A program made the translations under genes and the position numbers. Below are positions 25,640 to 35,309 of a stretch of DNA of 64,000 bases, in pieces (position 1 is the stretch's first letter; the number at the start of each line of letters is the position of its first letter). The notes below the pieces were generated by a model. That model worked only from the letters and a program-made list of their open reading frames with translations, was not told the DNA's origin and made no database searches. This DNA comes from Bacteroidota bacterium. Its GTDB lineage: Bacteria; Bacteroidota; Bacteroidia; Chitinophagales; Chitinophagaceae. The DNA is taken from assembly GCA_023386555.1 (NCBI GenBank), contig JAEWJK010000004.1:1-64000 (forward strand), in the 5' to 3' direction.

Positions 25640-26482
25640 CTAATTGGTCTCACCTTCTGCAAGTGTTATTCCATTTTCACCGATGGTGATCTTTCTTTGT
25701 TTATATAAAAGACCGATCGTCATCTTAAAGGTCTTCTTACTCATGCCAAATACACTGTAAATATCTTCCGGAGATGATTTATCGTTATAGGGAAGTGATC
25801 CTTTATTCTCCGAAAGCAGTCTTAGAATCTTCTCTGATTCATCTTCTACTTTTTTATAACCTGCTTTACCAAGTACAAGATCAATTTTATTATCGGGTCG
25901 AATTGTTTTAATGAAACCTTTCAGCTGATCACCAGGCTCGATATCTCTGAATACTTCACTGTCATGCAATACACCAGTATGAATATTGTTGATGATCATC
26001 ACCCAACCAATATCGCTTTTACGATAAGCAACCAGGTTCACTTCTTCCATTTCCTTTACTGTAAGATCATCATTACTTAATTGAAATTCTATCTTTTGGG
26101 TAGCAGCAACTCTTCCTGTTTGTTCATCGATATAAATCTTCACCAGGTACTCACCACCTTTACGCATCAAGCCTAATTGCTGGCTTTTGGCAACGAACAG
26201 GTCTTTCATTAAACCCCAATCTAAAAAAGCTCCTGCACCTGTTGTACTTACACATTCCAGCATCACAATATCACCCACAATGCCTTTTGGTTGTTGTGTA
26301 GTTGCAATAACCCTGTTCTCAGAATCATGATACAGAAAAACCTCGATCTCTTCTCCAATACGAATGCCTTGAGGCACAAATCTTCGGGGTAAAAGAATAC
26401 CATCTGCACCATCATCTAAATAAACACCTATTTCTGTTTTGCGAATAACCTTAAGGATGTTATATCTGCCAATCTCGATCAT
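25640..26482 (-). CDS. CvfB-like S1 RNA-binding protein
   Basis: A 280-aa protein from ATG 26482 (MIEIGRYNIL, the normal family N-terminus). A longer reading with an earlier start would overlap the GH97 gene and is rejected. It has three S1-type OB domains in tandem (about 1-60, 65-130, 150-210), and a C-terminal winged-helix region ending SPEDIYSVFGMSKKTFKMTIG. CvfB-type proteins bind RNA and affect virulence or stress genes in Firmicutes; the role here is unknown. It lies 37 bp after GH97 and 6 bp before DUF92. Confidence 0.88.
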   Translation of the reverse strand: MIEIGRYNILKVIRKTEIGVYLDDGADGILLPRRFVPQGIRIGEEIEVFLYHDSENRVIATTQQPKGIVGDIVMLECVSTTGAGAFLDWGLMKDLFVAKSQQLGLMRKGGEYLVKIYIDEQTGRVAATQKIEFQLSNDDLTVKEMEEVNLVAYRKSDIGWVMIINNIHTGVLHDSEVFRDIEPGDQLKGFIKTIRPDNKIDLVLGKAGYKKVEDESEKILRLLSENKGSLPYNDKSSPEDIYSVFGMSKKTFKMTIGLLYKQRKITIGENGITLAEGETN

Positions 26483-26519
26483 GGTGTGAAGATAACTCAA
26501 TTCGGTTGTTAGGTTGATC

Positions 26520-28661
26520 TTATAACTTTTGCAAGCCCTTGATCTTGTCTTTAGTTGCTTCCGAAATACTAATGGCATAACCTCCACCTGCTGCAACGAA
26601 TTGAGAAAGTTTTGAGCTGTTATCAACTACAACTTTTCTTATTTCATAAGCCTGTGGATTAGTTTTATAATGTGCATCGTTCTTATCGGCATAAATCGTT
26701 GCAATGTAAGTTTTACCTGCATCGAGGAAGTCGAATGTAATGTTTGATGTTCTTGCCTGGTTTCCACCAACACTTCCTACAAACCATTTATTAGAATTTT
26801 TTGCTTTACGGGCAACAGTAATATATTCTCCAGGTTCAGCTTCGATATACTTGCTATCATCCCAATCAACTGCAACATCTTTTATAAACTGGAAAGCATC
26901 CGGAAACTTTTCATAATTCTCTATTATATCAGCAGCCATTTGTAAAGGACTATACATTGTAACATACAAAGCCAGTTGATTAGCCAATGTGCTGTTGACA
27001 TGTGATTTATTATCGGGATTGAGTTTACTGATGTCCATCTCAAAAATACCTGGGGTATAATCCATCGGACCACCCAATAATCTCGTGAATGGAAGTAAGG
27101 TTACATGATTTGGTTTTGATCCACCGAAAGCCTGATATTCTGTTCCTCTTGCCGATTCGTTACCGATAAGATTAGGCCATGTTCTTGCAATACCTGTTGG
27201 ACGTACAGCTTCATGTGCATTCACCATAATTTTATAAGATGCAGCTTTTTCAATTGCATATTGGTAATGATTGATGATCCATTGGCTGTAATGATTTTCT
27301 CCTCTTGGAAGAATATCGCCTACATATCCACTTTTCACTGCATCATAACCGTATTTTTTCATGAACTTATAAGCAGTATCCATGTATCGTTCATAATTAC
27401 GAACTGAAGATGAGGTTTCATGGTGCATGATCATCTTTACACCTTTTGATTTTGCATAACTGCTGATAGCTTTTACATCAAAATCGGGATACGGAGTAAC
27501 AAAATCAAATACGTGATCTTTCGAATAGCCGTACCAGTCTTCCCAACCAATGTTCCATCCTTCAACTAAAACAGCATCAATACCATGCTTTGCTGCAAAG
27601 TCAATATACCTTTTTACATGAGATGTGTTAGCTGCATGTTTTTCATTACGTTTAGTTTTTGTATAATCTGTAATACCTAACTGTACAGCAGGCAGATCAG
27701 TATATGCCCATGAACTTTTGCCTGTGATCATTTCCCACCAAACACCAATGTATTTTGTTGGCTTTATCCATGAGGTGTTTTTTATTTTAGAAGGTTCGTT
27801 CAGGTTGTAGATCATCTTAGAAGCAAGAATATCACGGGCATCATCACTTACAATGATCGTTCTCCATGGTGTTACAGATGGAGCCTGCATATAAGCTTTA
27901 TCACCTCTTGCATCTGGTGTTAACCACGATTCAAAGGTCATATTCTTATCATCCAGATTCAGATGCATGCAAGAATAATTGATGAGTGCAGCTTCATGTA
28001 AGTTGATGTACAAGCCATCATCAGTCTTCATCATTAAAGATGTTTGCACCCCTGTAGGAGAGAAGGATCTTTGAGACAAATTATCAGTGATTGATTTTGC
28101 CATCAAACCTCTTATCTCTGAAAGTTTTGAGGTAGTGAAATCATACTCCTGCGTATCATAATCACCCGGAATCCAATAAGCAGTATGATCACCGCTCATT
28201 GCAAACTGAGTTCGTTCTTCTTTAATAACGAAATAGGTAAGATTTTTTTGTTGCGGAAATTCGTACCTGAAACCAAGACCATCATTAAACAATCGAAAGC
28301 GAATAATCATTGTTCTGTTGCTCCCGGATTGTGTTAGTGTAACAGCTAAGTCATTATAGTGATTACGAATGGTTTTTACTTCACCCCAAACGGGTTGCCA
28401 TGTTTCGTTGAAATTTTTTGTAGCTGTATTTGTAACAATAAAACTATCCAGCAAAGATCTTTTATCGTTTTTAAGATGAAATCCCAGCTTACTTGGCTTG
28501 ATGATCACTTTTCCTTTGTACGATAAAGTATACACAGGTGTACCATCATCCAGCAATGAGAAGTTCATTACAAAAAGCTTATCAGGCGATTGCAGTTGTT
28601 GAGATAAAACTGCCAGGGATAGCAATAAGATACAACTGAACAGGCAAATGATCTTTTTCAT
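26520..28661 (-). CDS. Glycoside hydrolase family 97 (alpha-glucosidase/alpha-galactosidase-like), secreted
   Basis: A 713-aa protein with a signal peptide (MKKIICLFSCILLLSLAVLS, cleaved near SQQ). The domain order is as in GH97/SusB: N-terminal beta-super-sandwich (about 25-280), a TIM barrel (about 290-560) and a C-terminal beta-sheet domain. GH97 marks are EGWNIGWEDW, KSGYVGDILPRGENHYSQW, the NAHEAVRPTGIART run and GNESARGTEYQAFGG, which carry the acidic active-site residues. It likely cleaves alpha-glucosides or alpha-galactosides in the periplasm; inverting or retaining type is not settled. It is followed by cvfB, but no SusCD pair is in the window. Confidence 0.93.
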   Translation of the reverse strand: MKKIICLFSCILLLSLAVLSQQLQSPDKLFVMNFSLLDDGTPVYTLSYKGKVIIKPSKLGFHLKNDKRSLLDSFIVTNTATKNFNETWQPVWGEVKTIRNHYNDLAVTLTQSGSNRTMIIRFRLFNDGLGFRYEFPQQKNLTYFVIKEERTQFAMSGDHTAYWIPGDYDTQEYDFTTSKLSEIRGLMAKSITDNLSQRSFSPTGVQTSLMMKTDDGLYINLHEAALINYSCMHLNLDDKNMTFESWLTPDARGDKAYMQAPSVTPWRTIIVSDDARDILASKMIYNLNEPSKIKNTSWIKPTKYIGVWWEMITGKSSWAYTDLPAVQLGITDYTKTKRNEKHAANTSHVKRYIDFAAKHGIDAVLVEGWNIGWEDWYGYSKDHVFDFVTPYPDFDVKAISSYAKSKGVKMIMHHETSSSVRNYERYMDTAYKFMKKYGYDAVKSGYVGDILPRGENHYSQWIINHYQYAIEKAASYKIMVNAHEAVRPTGIARTWPNLIGNESARGTEYQAFGGSKPNHVTLLPFTRLLGGPMDYTPGIFEMDISKLNPDNKSHVNSTLANQLALYVTMYSPLQMAADIIENYEKFPDAFQFIKDVAVDWDDSKYIEAEPGEYITVARKAKNSNKWFVGSVGGNQARTSNITFDFLDAGKTYIATIYADKNDAHYKTNPQAYEIRKVVVDNSSKLSQFVAAGGGYAISISEATKDKIKGLQKL

Positions 28662-28708
28662 GATGGTTGTTTATCTAAAATATAAGATGAAGTTTATTTA
28701 AACAAGAT

Positions 28709-29458
28709 TTAGTCTCGTCTTTTCCAAACACACAATACTCCGTCTGTATTTGTATAAGTAAAGCTGCCATTGGTTTTGTTGAATGATAAAGTAGCATTAC
28801 TGTCATTCAGTTTTTCAAAAGTGTGAGATGTTTTTTTGATCCATGTATTTTGTCTGCCGTTAACCAGTTGCTGTACCACAGTTTCACCCTTTTCGTTTGT
28901 GGTCATGGATAGGTTCATGTGAATATTGCCACAATCAGCTATCCAGTCACCATTGATCATAGTTTCATTAATAGCAATATCGAACCGATCCAATGCTCTT
29001 AGCGGAAACAGGAATGTGTTAGTGAGTACAGGCTTTACACCTTTCTTTACTTTGAATTTTTGTTCACCTGTTACAAAACCACCTTTCGGAATTGTAAATA
29101 ATATCTTATGATCATTCGTGGTAAGTTTGGTATCTGCACCCTTCAAATTAACATGTTCTCCAAAAAGGGCAGTAGTATTACGTACACTTGTTTGTGCAAA
29201 ATGCAGGTTTTGGGAAGCTGATACAGCAAAATTGCCGTTAGGTTGTTTGGTTAGCGGGATGCTATAAAAGACATCGAAATCATTTGTATTTTCTGCTTTA
29301 ACTATAACCAGATATGTATCTTTCTTATCACCTTCGTCCATCTTAGTAAGTTCGTAGCTCACCTGTATGCCATCCTGGTTATTCAGTGTAATTTTTTCCT
29401 GTGCAAATAGCGATGTGAAGCAACATCCAATGAAAAGTGTAAGAATAGAGAGTTTCAT
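28709..29458 (-). CDS. Secreted protein of unknown function
   Basis: About 249 aa from ATG 29458; a second ATG two codons upstream is also possible. Signal peptide with hydrophobic core LSILTLFIGCCFTSLFA, followed by mature EKITLNNQDG. The mature part is all-beta in appearance with a central GDWIADCGNIHMNLS segment and a Trp-rich C-terminus that ends VCVWKRRD-like (LCVWKRRD). Not recognised. It lies 47 bp upstream of the GH97 gene on the same strand and may be part of the same transcript. Confidence 0.6.
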   Translation of the reverse strand: MKLSILTLFIGCCFTSLFAQEKITLNNQDGIQVSYELTKMDEGDKKDTYLVIVKAENTNDFDVFYSIPLTKQPNGNFAVSASQNLHFAQTSVRNTTALFGEHVNLKGADTKLTTNDHKILFTIPKGGFVTGEQKFKVKKGVKPVLTNTFLFPLRALDRFDIAINETMINGDWIADCGNIHMNLSMTTNEKGETVVQQLVNGRQNTWIKKTSHTFEKLNDSNATLSFNKTNGSFTYTNTDGVLCVWKRRD

Positions 29459-29600
29459 GTACATAGGGGCTTTTTTTATTCAGTTAATCTTGAAGCCCGA
29501 AAAATACGAAGTATTTACTTGTATAGAAATTATAATGATTGATCACAGAAACTAATAACCAATAAACCTGGTAGCTTTAATATCCTGGTTGTTAGGCCTT

Positions 29601-31082
29601 TTAATTTTTCAATATCCATACACTTACTGATCCTGCAGCACAACAAAAGGTAGTAACGCCATCTTCATTTATGATTATTTCTTCGTTTCGCTTTCCAAGC
29701 AGATCAATAAACGTCTTTCCTGCATACCTGTTTCCAACAAACATTTCCTTTACGCCTTCATCACCATTGCTTAATACGATAGCACAGCCATTATGTTCAT
29801 CATCACCTTCTCTCGTCCATCCAATGCAATTCGGATGATCGAAGTAATCATGCTGGTGACCATAAGCATAAGTTGACCTGGCTTTTAGCAATCCTTTTAT
29901 TTCTTCAATTGCAGGCATCATAATTTCATATTCGTTTCCATCTCTTCCTTTATCAGTATATCCTGCACCAAAAAGGTCAGGATAAAAAACACAGGGATAT
30001 CCATGTTCTCTCAATAGTATAAGAGCATAAGCTATGGGTTTGAACCATGGATCAACAGGTGCTTCCAACGATTGCAAAGGCTGTGTATCATGATTCTCTA
30101 CTAATGTTACTGCCTTAACAGGAAGTTCTTTCACCAGGGTATTATCGAATATGGTGGACATATTATAGGTATTACCAGCAGCTGAAGCCTGATGTAGATT
30201 GTAGTGTAATGCAGTATCGAAAAGGCTCATATTGCCTTCGGTGGTATCGATATATCTCAACAAACGATGCATATCACCTGGAGCCCAGTATTCACCAACG
30301 GCAAATAATTCTTTTCCTGTATCATGCCTTAGCCGAGTAAGCCATTCATTGTAAAATTTAGGTGACATATGTTTTACAGCATCTAATCGTACACCATCAA
30401 ATCCTATTGTATCATGATACCATTTTCCCCAATTAAAAAGTTCTTCTCTTACTGCAGGATTGCGAAATTCAATATCATTATACATCAGGTAGTCGTAATT
30501 ACCCATTTCATCATCAGGTAATTCTTCCCAATCATGTCCCCATTCATTTAATAAGTTGAAGACTGCAGTTTCGCCTGTACGATGATCGAAATCAACACCA
30601 CTGAAACATTGATGATCCCAGATAAATTCAGAATAATTTTTTCCTCTTCCAGGGAAAGTAAATTTTGTAAATGCCTCTATCTCGTATGGCTCAGAAATGA
30701 CTTCATTACGATTATGTGGATCAACTTTAACTGCATTCACCACTTCAGTTTCATCGCCACCACCTTTATGATTCAATACAATATCAACGATCACCTGTAT
30801 TCCTACTTCCTGAAGTGCTTTTACTGCCTGTACATATTCTTCTTTTGTTCCGTATTTTGTTGGAATCGTTCCTTTCTGATCGAATTCACCAAGATCATAA
30901 AGGTCATAAGCATCATAGCCTGTACTATAACCACCGCCTGCAGCCTTATAAGCAGGTGGCAACCATGCTGCTGTTATTCCTAACTCAGCCAGTTGAGGAG
31001 CTATTGCAGTAATATGTTTCCAGTAATTTCCATTTCCTTCCGAATACCAGTGAAATAACTGGATCATCGTACCATTCTGCAT
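29601..31082 (-). CDS. Cytoplasmic alpha-amylase, GH13
   Basis: A 493-aa alpha-amylase without a signal peptide, so it acts in the cytoplasm (AmyS-like, GH13_5-type). The conserved regions are DIVLNHKGGGD (about 100-110), GVRLDAVKH with the nucleophile D234, AVGEYW with the acid/base E264 and LVENHDTQP with D332. It would break down internal alpha-glucans such as glycogen or maltodextrin. Its GC content and codon use match the neighbours. It is isolated from GH97 by an unknown gene, and the short YeaQ-type gene lies upstream on the same strand. Confidence 0.93.
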   Translation of the reverse strand: MQNGTMIQLFHWYSEGNGNYWKHITAIAPQLAELGITAAWLPPAYKAAGGGYSTGYDAYDLYDLGEFDQKGTIPTKYGTKEEYVQAVKALQEVGIQVIVDIVLNHKGGGDETEVVNAVKVDPHNRNEVISEPYEIEAFTKFTFPGRGKNYSEFIWDHQCFSGVDFDHRTGETAVFNLLNEWGHDWEELPDDEMGNYDYLMYNDIEFRNPAVREELFNWGKWYHDTIGFDGVRLDAVKHMSPKFYNEWLTRLRHDTGKELFAVGEYWAPGDMHRLLRYIDTTEGNMSLFDTALHYNLHQASAAGNTYNMSTIFDNTLVKELPVKAVTLVENHDTQPLQSLEAPVDPWFKPIAYALILLREHGYPCVFYPDLFGAGYTDKGRDGNEYEIMMPAIEEIKGLLKARSTYAYGHQHDYFDHPNCIGWTREGDDEHNGCAIVLSNGDEGVKEMFVGNRYAGKTFIDLLGKRNEEIIINEDGVTTFCCAAGSVSVWILKN

Positions 31083-31159
31083 AGGGAATTTTTAGCATTG
31101 CAATGACAAGCAGGATGCCACAGTTGAAAAGAGAGATTTTACAGGGATTGTTTCTTGCA

Positions 31160-31450
31160 TTAGTATCGTCCTCTGCCAGATATGGTTCTTCGCAACAATG
31201 CAATGATCAAGGTTAGCACTGCAGAACCAACAATAGCCCAGATAATAGGAAAGGTTTTACCACCTATATTTATTGCAAATATTTCTGGTAATCCAAATTT
31301 GCCTGCCATCCACATACCAATATAAGCACCGATAAAGCCAACAACAATTGATACGAGGCAACCACCAACATTATAACCTGCAAGTGATTGTCCGATACCG
31401 CCACATACAGCAGCGATCAGTAATAAGATCAATATTTCAGTCAGGCTCAT
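31160..31450 (-). CDS. GlsB/YeaQ/YmgE-family small membrane protein
   Basis: A 96-aa protein with three predicted membrane helices and Gly-rich helix contacts (GGIGQSLAGYNVGG, FIGAYIGMW). It matches the transglycosylase-associated/GlsB-YeaQ family, whose members are stress-induced inner-membrane proteins of unsettled function. A relatively basic tail ends RRTISGRGRY. It precedes the amylase gene by 77 bp. Confidence 0.85.
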   Translation of the reverse strand: MSLTEILILLLIAAVCGGIGQSLAGYNVGGCLVSIVVGFIGAYIGMWMAGKFGLPEIFAINIGGKTFPIIWAIVGSAVLTLIIALLRRTISGRGRY

Positions 31451-31531
31451 AATAGAATTTTTAATTAGGAATTCTTTTCAAGATAAGCATTAATGATTGA
31501 TCTATTTTGCGATCTTCGGTATGTTTCTTAA

Positions 31532-31571
31532 ACTGCCACCAAGGCAGAGATGTGCACAAAAACTGCGAGAC
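31532..31571. repeat. Word repeat of the GCCACCAAGGCA type
   Basis: CTGCCACCAAGGCAGAGA is followed by TGTGCACAAAAACTGCGAGAC. The second part shares ACTGCGAGAC with the repeats at 10270 and 49930 (imperfect copies). Confidence 0.45.
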
Positions 31572-31603
31572 AAGAAGAAATAAACGTTGACTAAGAAAGC
31601 TGT

Positions 31604-31969
31604 TTATATGCCAAACTTCATCCCATTCCATGTGCCTTTTTCATTAAGATTATCATTGGTCCATGTACCCTTGAATTCCATTTTATAACAATCCAGTTTA
31701 AATTCAAATTTTCCTGAAGCTTTGCCTTCCTGCCAGGTTCCTTTTAGTATAACATTATTGCTATTACGGTCTTTACTCATTTTGCCGGTGATGTAACCTG
31801 TGCCATAGTTTACCGGGTATGAACCGGAATAAGTGCCATTCTTTTCCTTAATAGTAAGAAATCCAAAATCTGTGTGCCAATCTCCAACAAAATCACATTT
31901 AGATTGATAGAAACTACTAAATAAAACTGTTAAACAGCAGAGGCTTGTAAAAACCAGAATTTTCTTCAT
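31604..31969 (-). CDS. Small secreted lipocalin-like protein, unknown
   Basis: A 121-aa protein with a signal peptide (MKKILVFTSLCCLTVLFSS). The mature part is all-beta with repeated aromatic-Gly motifs: GDWHTDFGFLTI, GTYSGSYPVNY, GTWQEG, GTWTNDN, GTWNGM. The repeated GTW pattern suggests a small beta-barrel of the kind found in periplasmic binding or inhibitor proteins. Function unknown. Confidence 0.65.
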   Translation of the reverse strand: MKKILVFTSLCCLTVLFSSFYQSKCDFVGDWHTDFGFLTIKEKNGTYSGSYPVNYGTGYITGKMSKDRNSNNVILKGTWQEGKASGKFEFKLDCYKMEFKGTWTNDNLNEKGTWNGMKFGI

Positions 31970-32190
31970 AGCAAGGAATTAAGCCCCACAATTTACAAAC
32001 TTTATCGAAGTATTGAAAAGCTGTTAACCATGAATTAACCATGCCGGAATTATTTAACTGTGGTGTTGATTATCCATTTCATAACTGCCATTAGTTGTTT
32101 ACCGGTGAAATATTTTCTTCAGTTGTGCCGGTCAGTATCTTTAGATTCCAAATGGGTACAGTTAGTGGCACCAGTCAAAAGAAGAATTTG

Positions 32191-33069
32191 CTATTGGGTA
32201 TTATATGTTATTAGTACAAGTCCTGCTGCACGACGTTCTTTTATCTGTTCACATAATAAAGTTCCAGTTCCTGCAGCAACTCCTCTTGTGTACAGCATTA
32301 TACCCTGATCGCTTATCAGTTTTGTTGTGGAAGATGTGTTTATTTGGTAGAAATAAATACCGCCTGCACTGCTATATGTTATTACTGAATCAGATAACCA
32401 TACAGGTGCTACATCACGAATTTCATTGTTGGTGATCCTGGTTTCTTTCTTATCCTTAAAAGAGAGAAGATAAATCTCAGCATTCTTTTCATTATTGAAC
32501 CATTTGGTATAAACCAATTTACTGCCGTCTGGTGAAACAGAGCCATATGTATCTTCCTCTTTATTGAAAGTGAGCCTAGTTATTTCTTTGCTGCTAATAT
32601 TTATACTGCAAATTTCCTGTAATGAATCGAATTGGTTAGTATTAAAAACGATCATACTGTCATTAGACCATGAAGGATGTGCTTCCGAATAATGAATACT
32701 ATTGGTAAGATTTATATCTGATACATCATTCACTGTTAAAAGATGAATGTCTGAATATCCATTAATGAGTTTGGTGTAGGCTATTTTATTTCCGTCAGGA
32801 GAAATAGCTGCATGTTTATGGTCAGCAGAATCGGAGGTCAGCTGCATCTCCGGTGCATCTTTTTTCAAAAGAAACAATTGCAGATAACTGCCAACCTTCT
32901 TTTGTGCCACAATATTTCCGTTTGCCCTATTGTATGAAGGATAAGAATAAGGTTCATCGGTTATCTGTTTTACAGCTATTATACTCGTTTGCTTTTGTGC
33001 GATAGAAAATAAGAATGCTGTAATGAACACCATTAGCAGTAGTAATGTTTTGACGATACTCCATTGCAT
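32191..33069 (-). CDS. TolB-like beta-propeller protein (PD40 repeats)
   Basis: About 292 aa from ATG 33069 (MQWSIVKTLLLL begins a signal peptide; a longer upstream reading runs into the divergent pncC gene and is rejected). The mature part carries PD40/WD40-like repeats such as AISPDGNKIAY, AHPSWSND, GSVSPDGSKLVY and APVWLSD. These fold into a beta-propeller and are found in TolB-type and dipeptidyl-peptidase-like periplasmic proteins. No peptidase domain is attached. Substrate or partner unknown. It is divergent from pncC with about 120 bp between. Confidence 0.8.
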   Translation of the reverse strand: MQWSIVKTLLLLMVFITAFLFSIAQKQTSIIAVKQITDEPYSYPSYNRANGNIVAQKKVGSYLQLFLLKKDAPEMQLTSDSADHKHAAISPDGNKIAYTKLINGYSDIHLLTVNDVSDINLTNSIHYSEAHPSWSNDSMIVFNTNQFDSLQEICSINISSKEITRLTFNKEEDTYGSVSPDGSKLVYTKWFNNEKNAEIYLLSFKDKKETRITNNEIRDVAPVWLSDSVITYSSAGGIYFYQINTSSTTKLISDQGIMLYTRGVAAGTGTLLCEQIKERRAAGLVLITYNTQ

Positions 33070-33188
33070 AATATAAATATGGGATAAACCATTCAATTGT
33101 AATGATGTTATTGATGAAAGGTAGCTGGTGTTGATTCTTTCGTGGAAGACTAACAGGCAATGGGCACACCATTTGAAGTTCTTGCAAT

Positions 33189-33671
33189 ATGAAAGAAATG
33201 GTACCCAAAGCATTTATTGATGAGTTGAAAGATAGACTCGTTACAAAGCAACAAACACTTGCTGTTGCCGAAAGTGTTACTGCAGGAGTGTTACAGGCTG
33301 TTTGCAGTGCTGCCACCGAAGCAACAATGTTTTTGCAAGGCGGCATAACAGTATATAATCTTGGTCAGAAGACCTTGCATTTAGGTGTTGATCCTATACA
33401 GGCCGAAAAATGTAATTGTGTGTCTGAACACACAGCAGCTCAAATGGCTAAAGGAGTTTGTAGTTTATTTAAAAGTGACTGGGGTATAGGCATTACCGGT
33501 TATGCATCACCTGTTCCTGAATCTGGCAATAAGATGTTTGCTTATTGTGCGATTGCATTTAGGGGAGAAGTGTTACTTGATACCAAAATAGTTCCTACAG
33601 AAAAAGACTTTTTTGCTGTGCAATTGGAATATGCGAAGAATGCTGTTGAATTGATAAAAGGACTATTGTAG
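33189..33671 (+). CDS. pncC: Nicotinamide-nucleotide amidase / CinA C-terminal-type protein
   Basis: A 160-aa protein that is only the CinA C-terminal (PncC) domain. Recognisable motifs are AESVTAGVL (28-36, normally AESCTGG), the GGITVYNLGQK segment, and GITGYASPVPE (normally GITGxAGP). The stand-alone domain deamidates NMN to nicotinate mononucleotide in the pyridine nucleotide cycle. The motifs here differ from the canonical Cys/Gly residues, so activity is uncertain. Its promoter region is shared with the divergent PD40 gene. Confidence 0.8.
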   Translation: MKEMVPKAFIDELKDRLVTKQQTLAVAESVTAGVLQAVCSAATEATMFLQGGITVYNLGQKTLHLGVDPIQAEKCNCVSEHTAAQMAKGVCSLFKSDWGIGITGYASPVPESGNKMFAYCAIAFRGEVLLDTKIVPTEKDFFAVQLEYAKNAVELIKGLL

Positions 33672-33883
33672 AGCCTAAAAAATGATATGGTTTAAATGAG
33701 TTTGAGATGTTTGACACTTAAACAATGATTATGTAATTGCCTGGCATAAGCCAATCTTACTTCTGTTTATCGTTTATGGTAACGGCATGGGGGGTTATAG
33801 ATATTCCATGTATAATCCATCTTTATCCGATGTATGTTCCTTGTTTGAGCTACGTTCCGATGCTTCGGAAGTCAGACCATGAA

Positions 33884-33911
33884 AAAACCCGCCTCTTTCG
33901 AAACGGGTTTT
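33884..33911 (-). terminator. Rho-independent terminator of ahcY
   Basis: AAAACCCG (33884-33891) pairs with CGGGTTTT (33904-33911) around a 12-nt loop that itself contains TTTCGAAA. Read on the - strand it is followed by TTTTC, so it ends the ahcY transcript; it may also serve pncC from the other side. Confidence 0.7.
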
Positions 33912-33916
33912 CTTAC

Positions 33917-33948
33917 ATCTATCCACTCTACACTATCAACTATCCACT
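33917..33948. repeat. Word repeat of the TCAACTATCCACT type at the ahcY stop
   Basis: CATCTATCCACTCTACACTATCAACTATCCACTAG is a run of ATCCACT and TATCAAC words. The CTA of the ahcY stop codon (- strand TAG) lies at its end, so the repeat abuts the coding region. Confidence 0.5.
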
Positions 33949-35272
33949 AGTACCTGTACATGTCTGATTTAAACGGACCGTTCTTAGCAATACCTAAGTA
34001 TTCAGCCTGCTCAGTAGTTAATTCATCTAACTCAACACCGATCTTAGATAAGTGCAGTCTTGCAACTTTCTCATCAAGGTGCTTAGGAAGAACATACACT
34101 TTGTTCTCATATTTATCACTGTTTGTCCAAAGTTCAATTTGAGCAAGTGTCTGGTTAGAGAAAGAGTTACTCATCACAAATGATGGGTGACCAGTTGCAC
34201 AACCAAGATTCACCAATCTACCTTCAGCAAGAATGATGATGTCTTTACCATCTACATTGTAAATATCAACCTGTGGCTTGATGGTATCTTTAGTGTTACC
34301 ATAGTTCTTGTTCAACCATGCCATATCAATTTCAATATCAAAGTGACCGATGTTACAAACGATCGCTTTGTCTTTCATTGAACGGAAATGCTTTTCAGTG
34401 ATCAGATCACGACAACCCGAAGCAGTAACGATGATGTCAGCTTCTTTCACGGCATCAGCCATTTTCTTTACTTCAAAACCATCCATTGCAGCCTGTAAAG
34501 CACAGATAGGGTCGATCTCAGTAACGATCACACGGCAACCTGCACCCAATAATGAAGCTGCAGAACCTTTACCTACATCACCATATCCACCAACAACAGC
34601 AACTTTACCAGCCATCATAACATCAGTAGCACGACGGATAGAGTCAACCAATGATTCTTTACAACCGTACTTGTTATCAAATTTCGATTTAGTAACAGAA
34701 TCGTTTACATTGATCGCAGGGATAGGTAAAGTACCTTTTGCCATTCTTTCATATAAACGGTGAACACCTGTAGTTGTTTCTTCAGAAAGACCTTTGATGT
34801 TCTGGATCAACTCAGGATATTTATCGAATACGATGTTGGTAAGATCACCACCATCATCAAGGATCATGTTCAAAGGTTTATCAGCACCACCGAAGAACAA
34901 TGTTTGTTCGATACACCAGTCAGCTTCTTCCTGTGTTTGTCCTTTCCATGCATACACACCAATACCTGCAGCAGCGATTGCAGCAGCAGCATGATCTTGT
35001 GTAGAGAAGATATTGCAAGAGCTCCATTTAACTTCAGCACCAAGAGCCACTAAAGTTTCAATTAAAACGGCAGTCTGGATAGTCATGTGAAGACATCCTG
35101 CAACTCTTGCACCTTTGAGTGGTTGAGAAGCACCGTACTCAGCACGAATAGCCATAAGACCTGGCATTTCAGCTTCTGCTAAACGAATTTCTTTTCTGCC
35201 CCATTCAGCTAAGCTGATGTCGGCCACTTTGTAAGGGAGTGTAAAGTCGATTGACTTGGTTAATGTTGACAT
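33947..35272 (-). CDS. ahcY: Adenosylhomocysteinase
   Basis: A 441-aa NAD-dependent hydrolase that splits S-adenosylhomocysteine to adenosine and homocysteine, keeping methyl-transfer reactions running. Features are the active-site segment CNIFSTQDHAAAAI (about 84-97), the NAD-binding GGYGDVGKGSA (about 228-238) and the C-terminal FKSDMYRY that closes the dimer site. Length is normal. A TACATTCG box (35310-35317) gives a leader of about 35 nt composed largely of word repeats. It is divergent from the Lrp/AsnC regulator, which may or may not control it. Confidence 0.97.
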   Translation of the reverse strand: MSTLTKSIDFTLPYKVADISLAEWGRKEIRLAEAEMPGLMAIRAEYGASQPLKGARVAGCLHMTIQTAVLIETLVALGAEVKWSSCNIFSTQDHAAAAIAAAGIGVYAWKGQTQEEADWCIEQTLFFGGADKPLNMILDDGGDLTNIVFDKYPELIQNIKGLSEETTTGVHRLYERMAKGTLPIPAINVNDSVTKSKFDNKYGCKESLVDSIRRATDVMMAGKVAVVGGYGDVGKGSAASLLGAGCRVIVTEIDPICALQAAMDGFEVKKMADAVKEADIIVTASGCRDLITEKHFRSMKDKAIVCNIGHFDIEIDMAWLNKNYGNTKDTIKPQVDIYNVDGKDIIILAEGRLVNLGCATGHPSFVMSNSFSNQTLAQIELWTNSDKYENKVYVLPKHLDEKVARLHLSKIGVELDELTTEQAEYLGIAKNGPFKSDMYRY

Positions 35273-35273
35273 A

Positions 35274-35302
35274 TTAAAGTTTGAAGTTTTGAGTTTTTAG
35301 TT
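35274..35302. repeat. Low-complexity word repeat in the ahcY leader
   Basis: TAAAGTTTGAAGTTTTGAG and TTTTTAGTTT are T/G/A words of the ACTATAAAC type in reverse sense. They fill the leader between the -7 box and the start codon. Confidence 0.35.
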
Positions 35303-35309
35303 TCCAGTG

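Noticed and set aside
26482..26626. N-terminal extension of the CvfB-like protein into the GH97 gene
   Set aside because: The extension overlaps the GH97 end and adds 48 residues unlike the family. ATG 26482 gives the normal start.
30985..31203. 72-aa - strand ORF overlapping the amylase start and the YeaQ-type gene end
   Set aside because: It overlaps two better-supported genes and has no recognisable domain.
33070..33213. Longer start for the PD40 protein
   Set aside because: It overlaps the divergent pncC coding region, and the extension precedes a proper signal peptide at ATG 33069.
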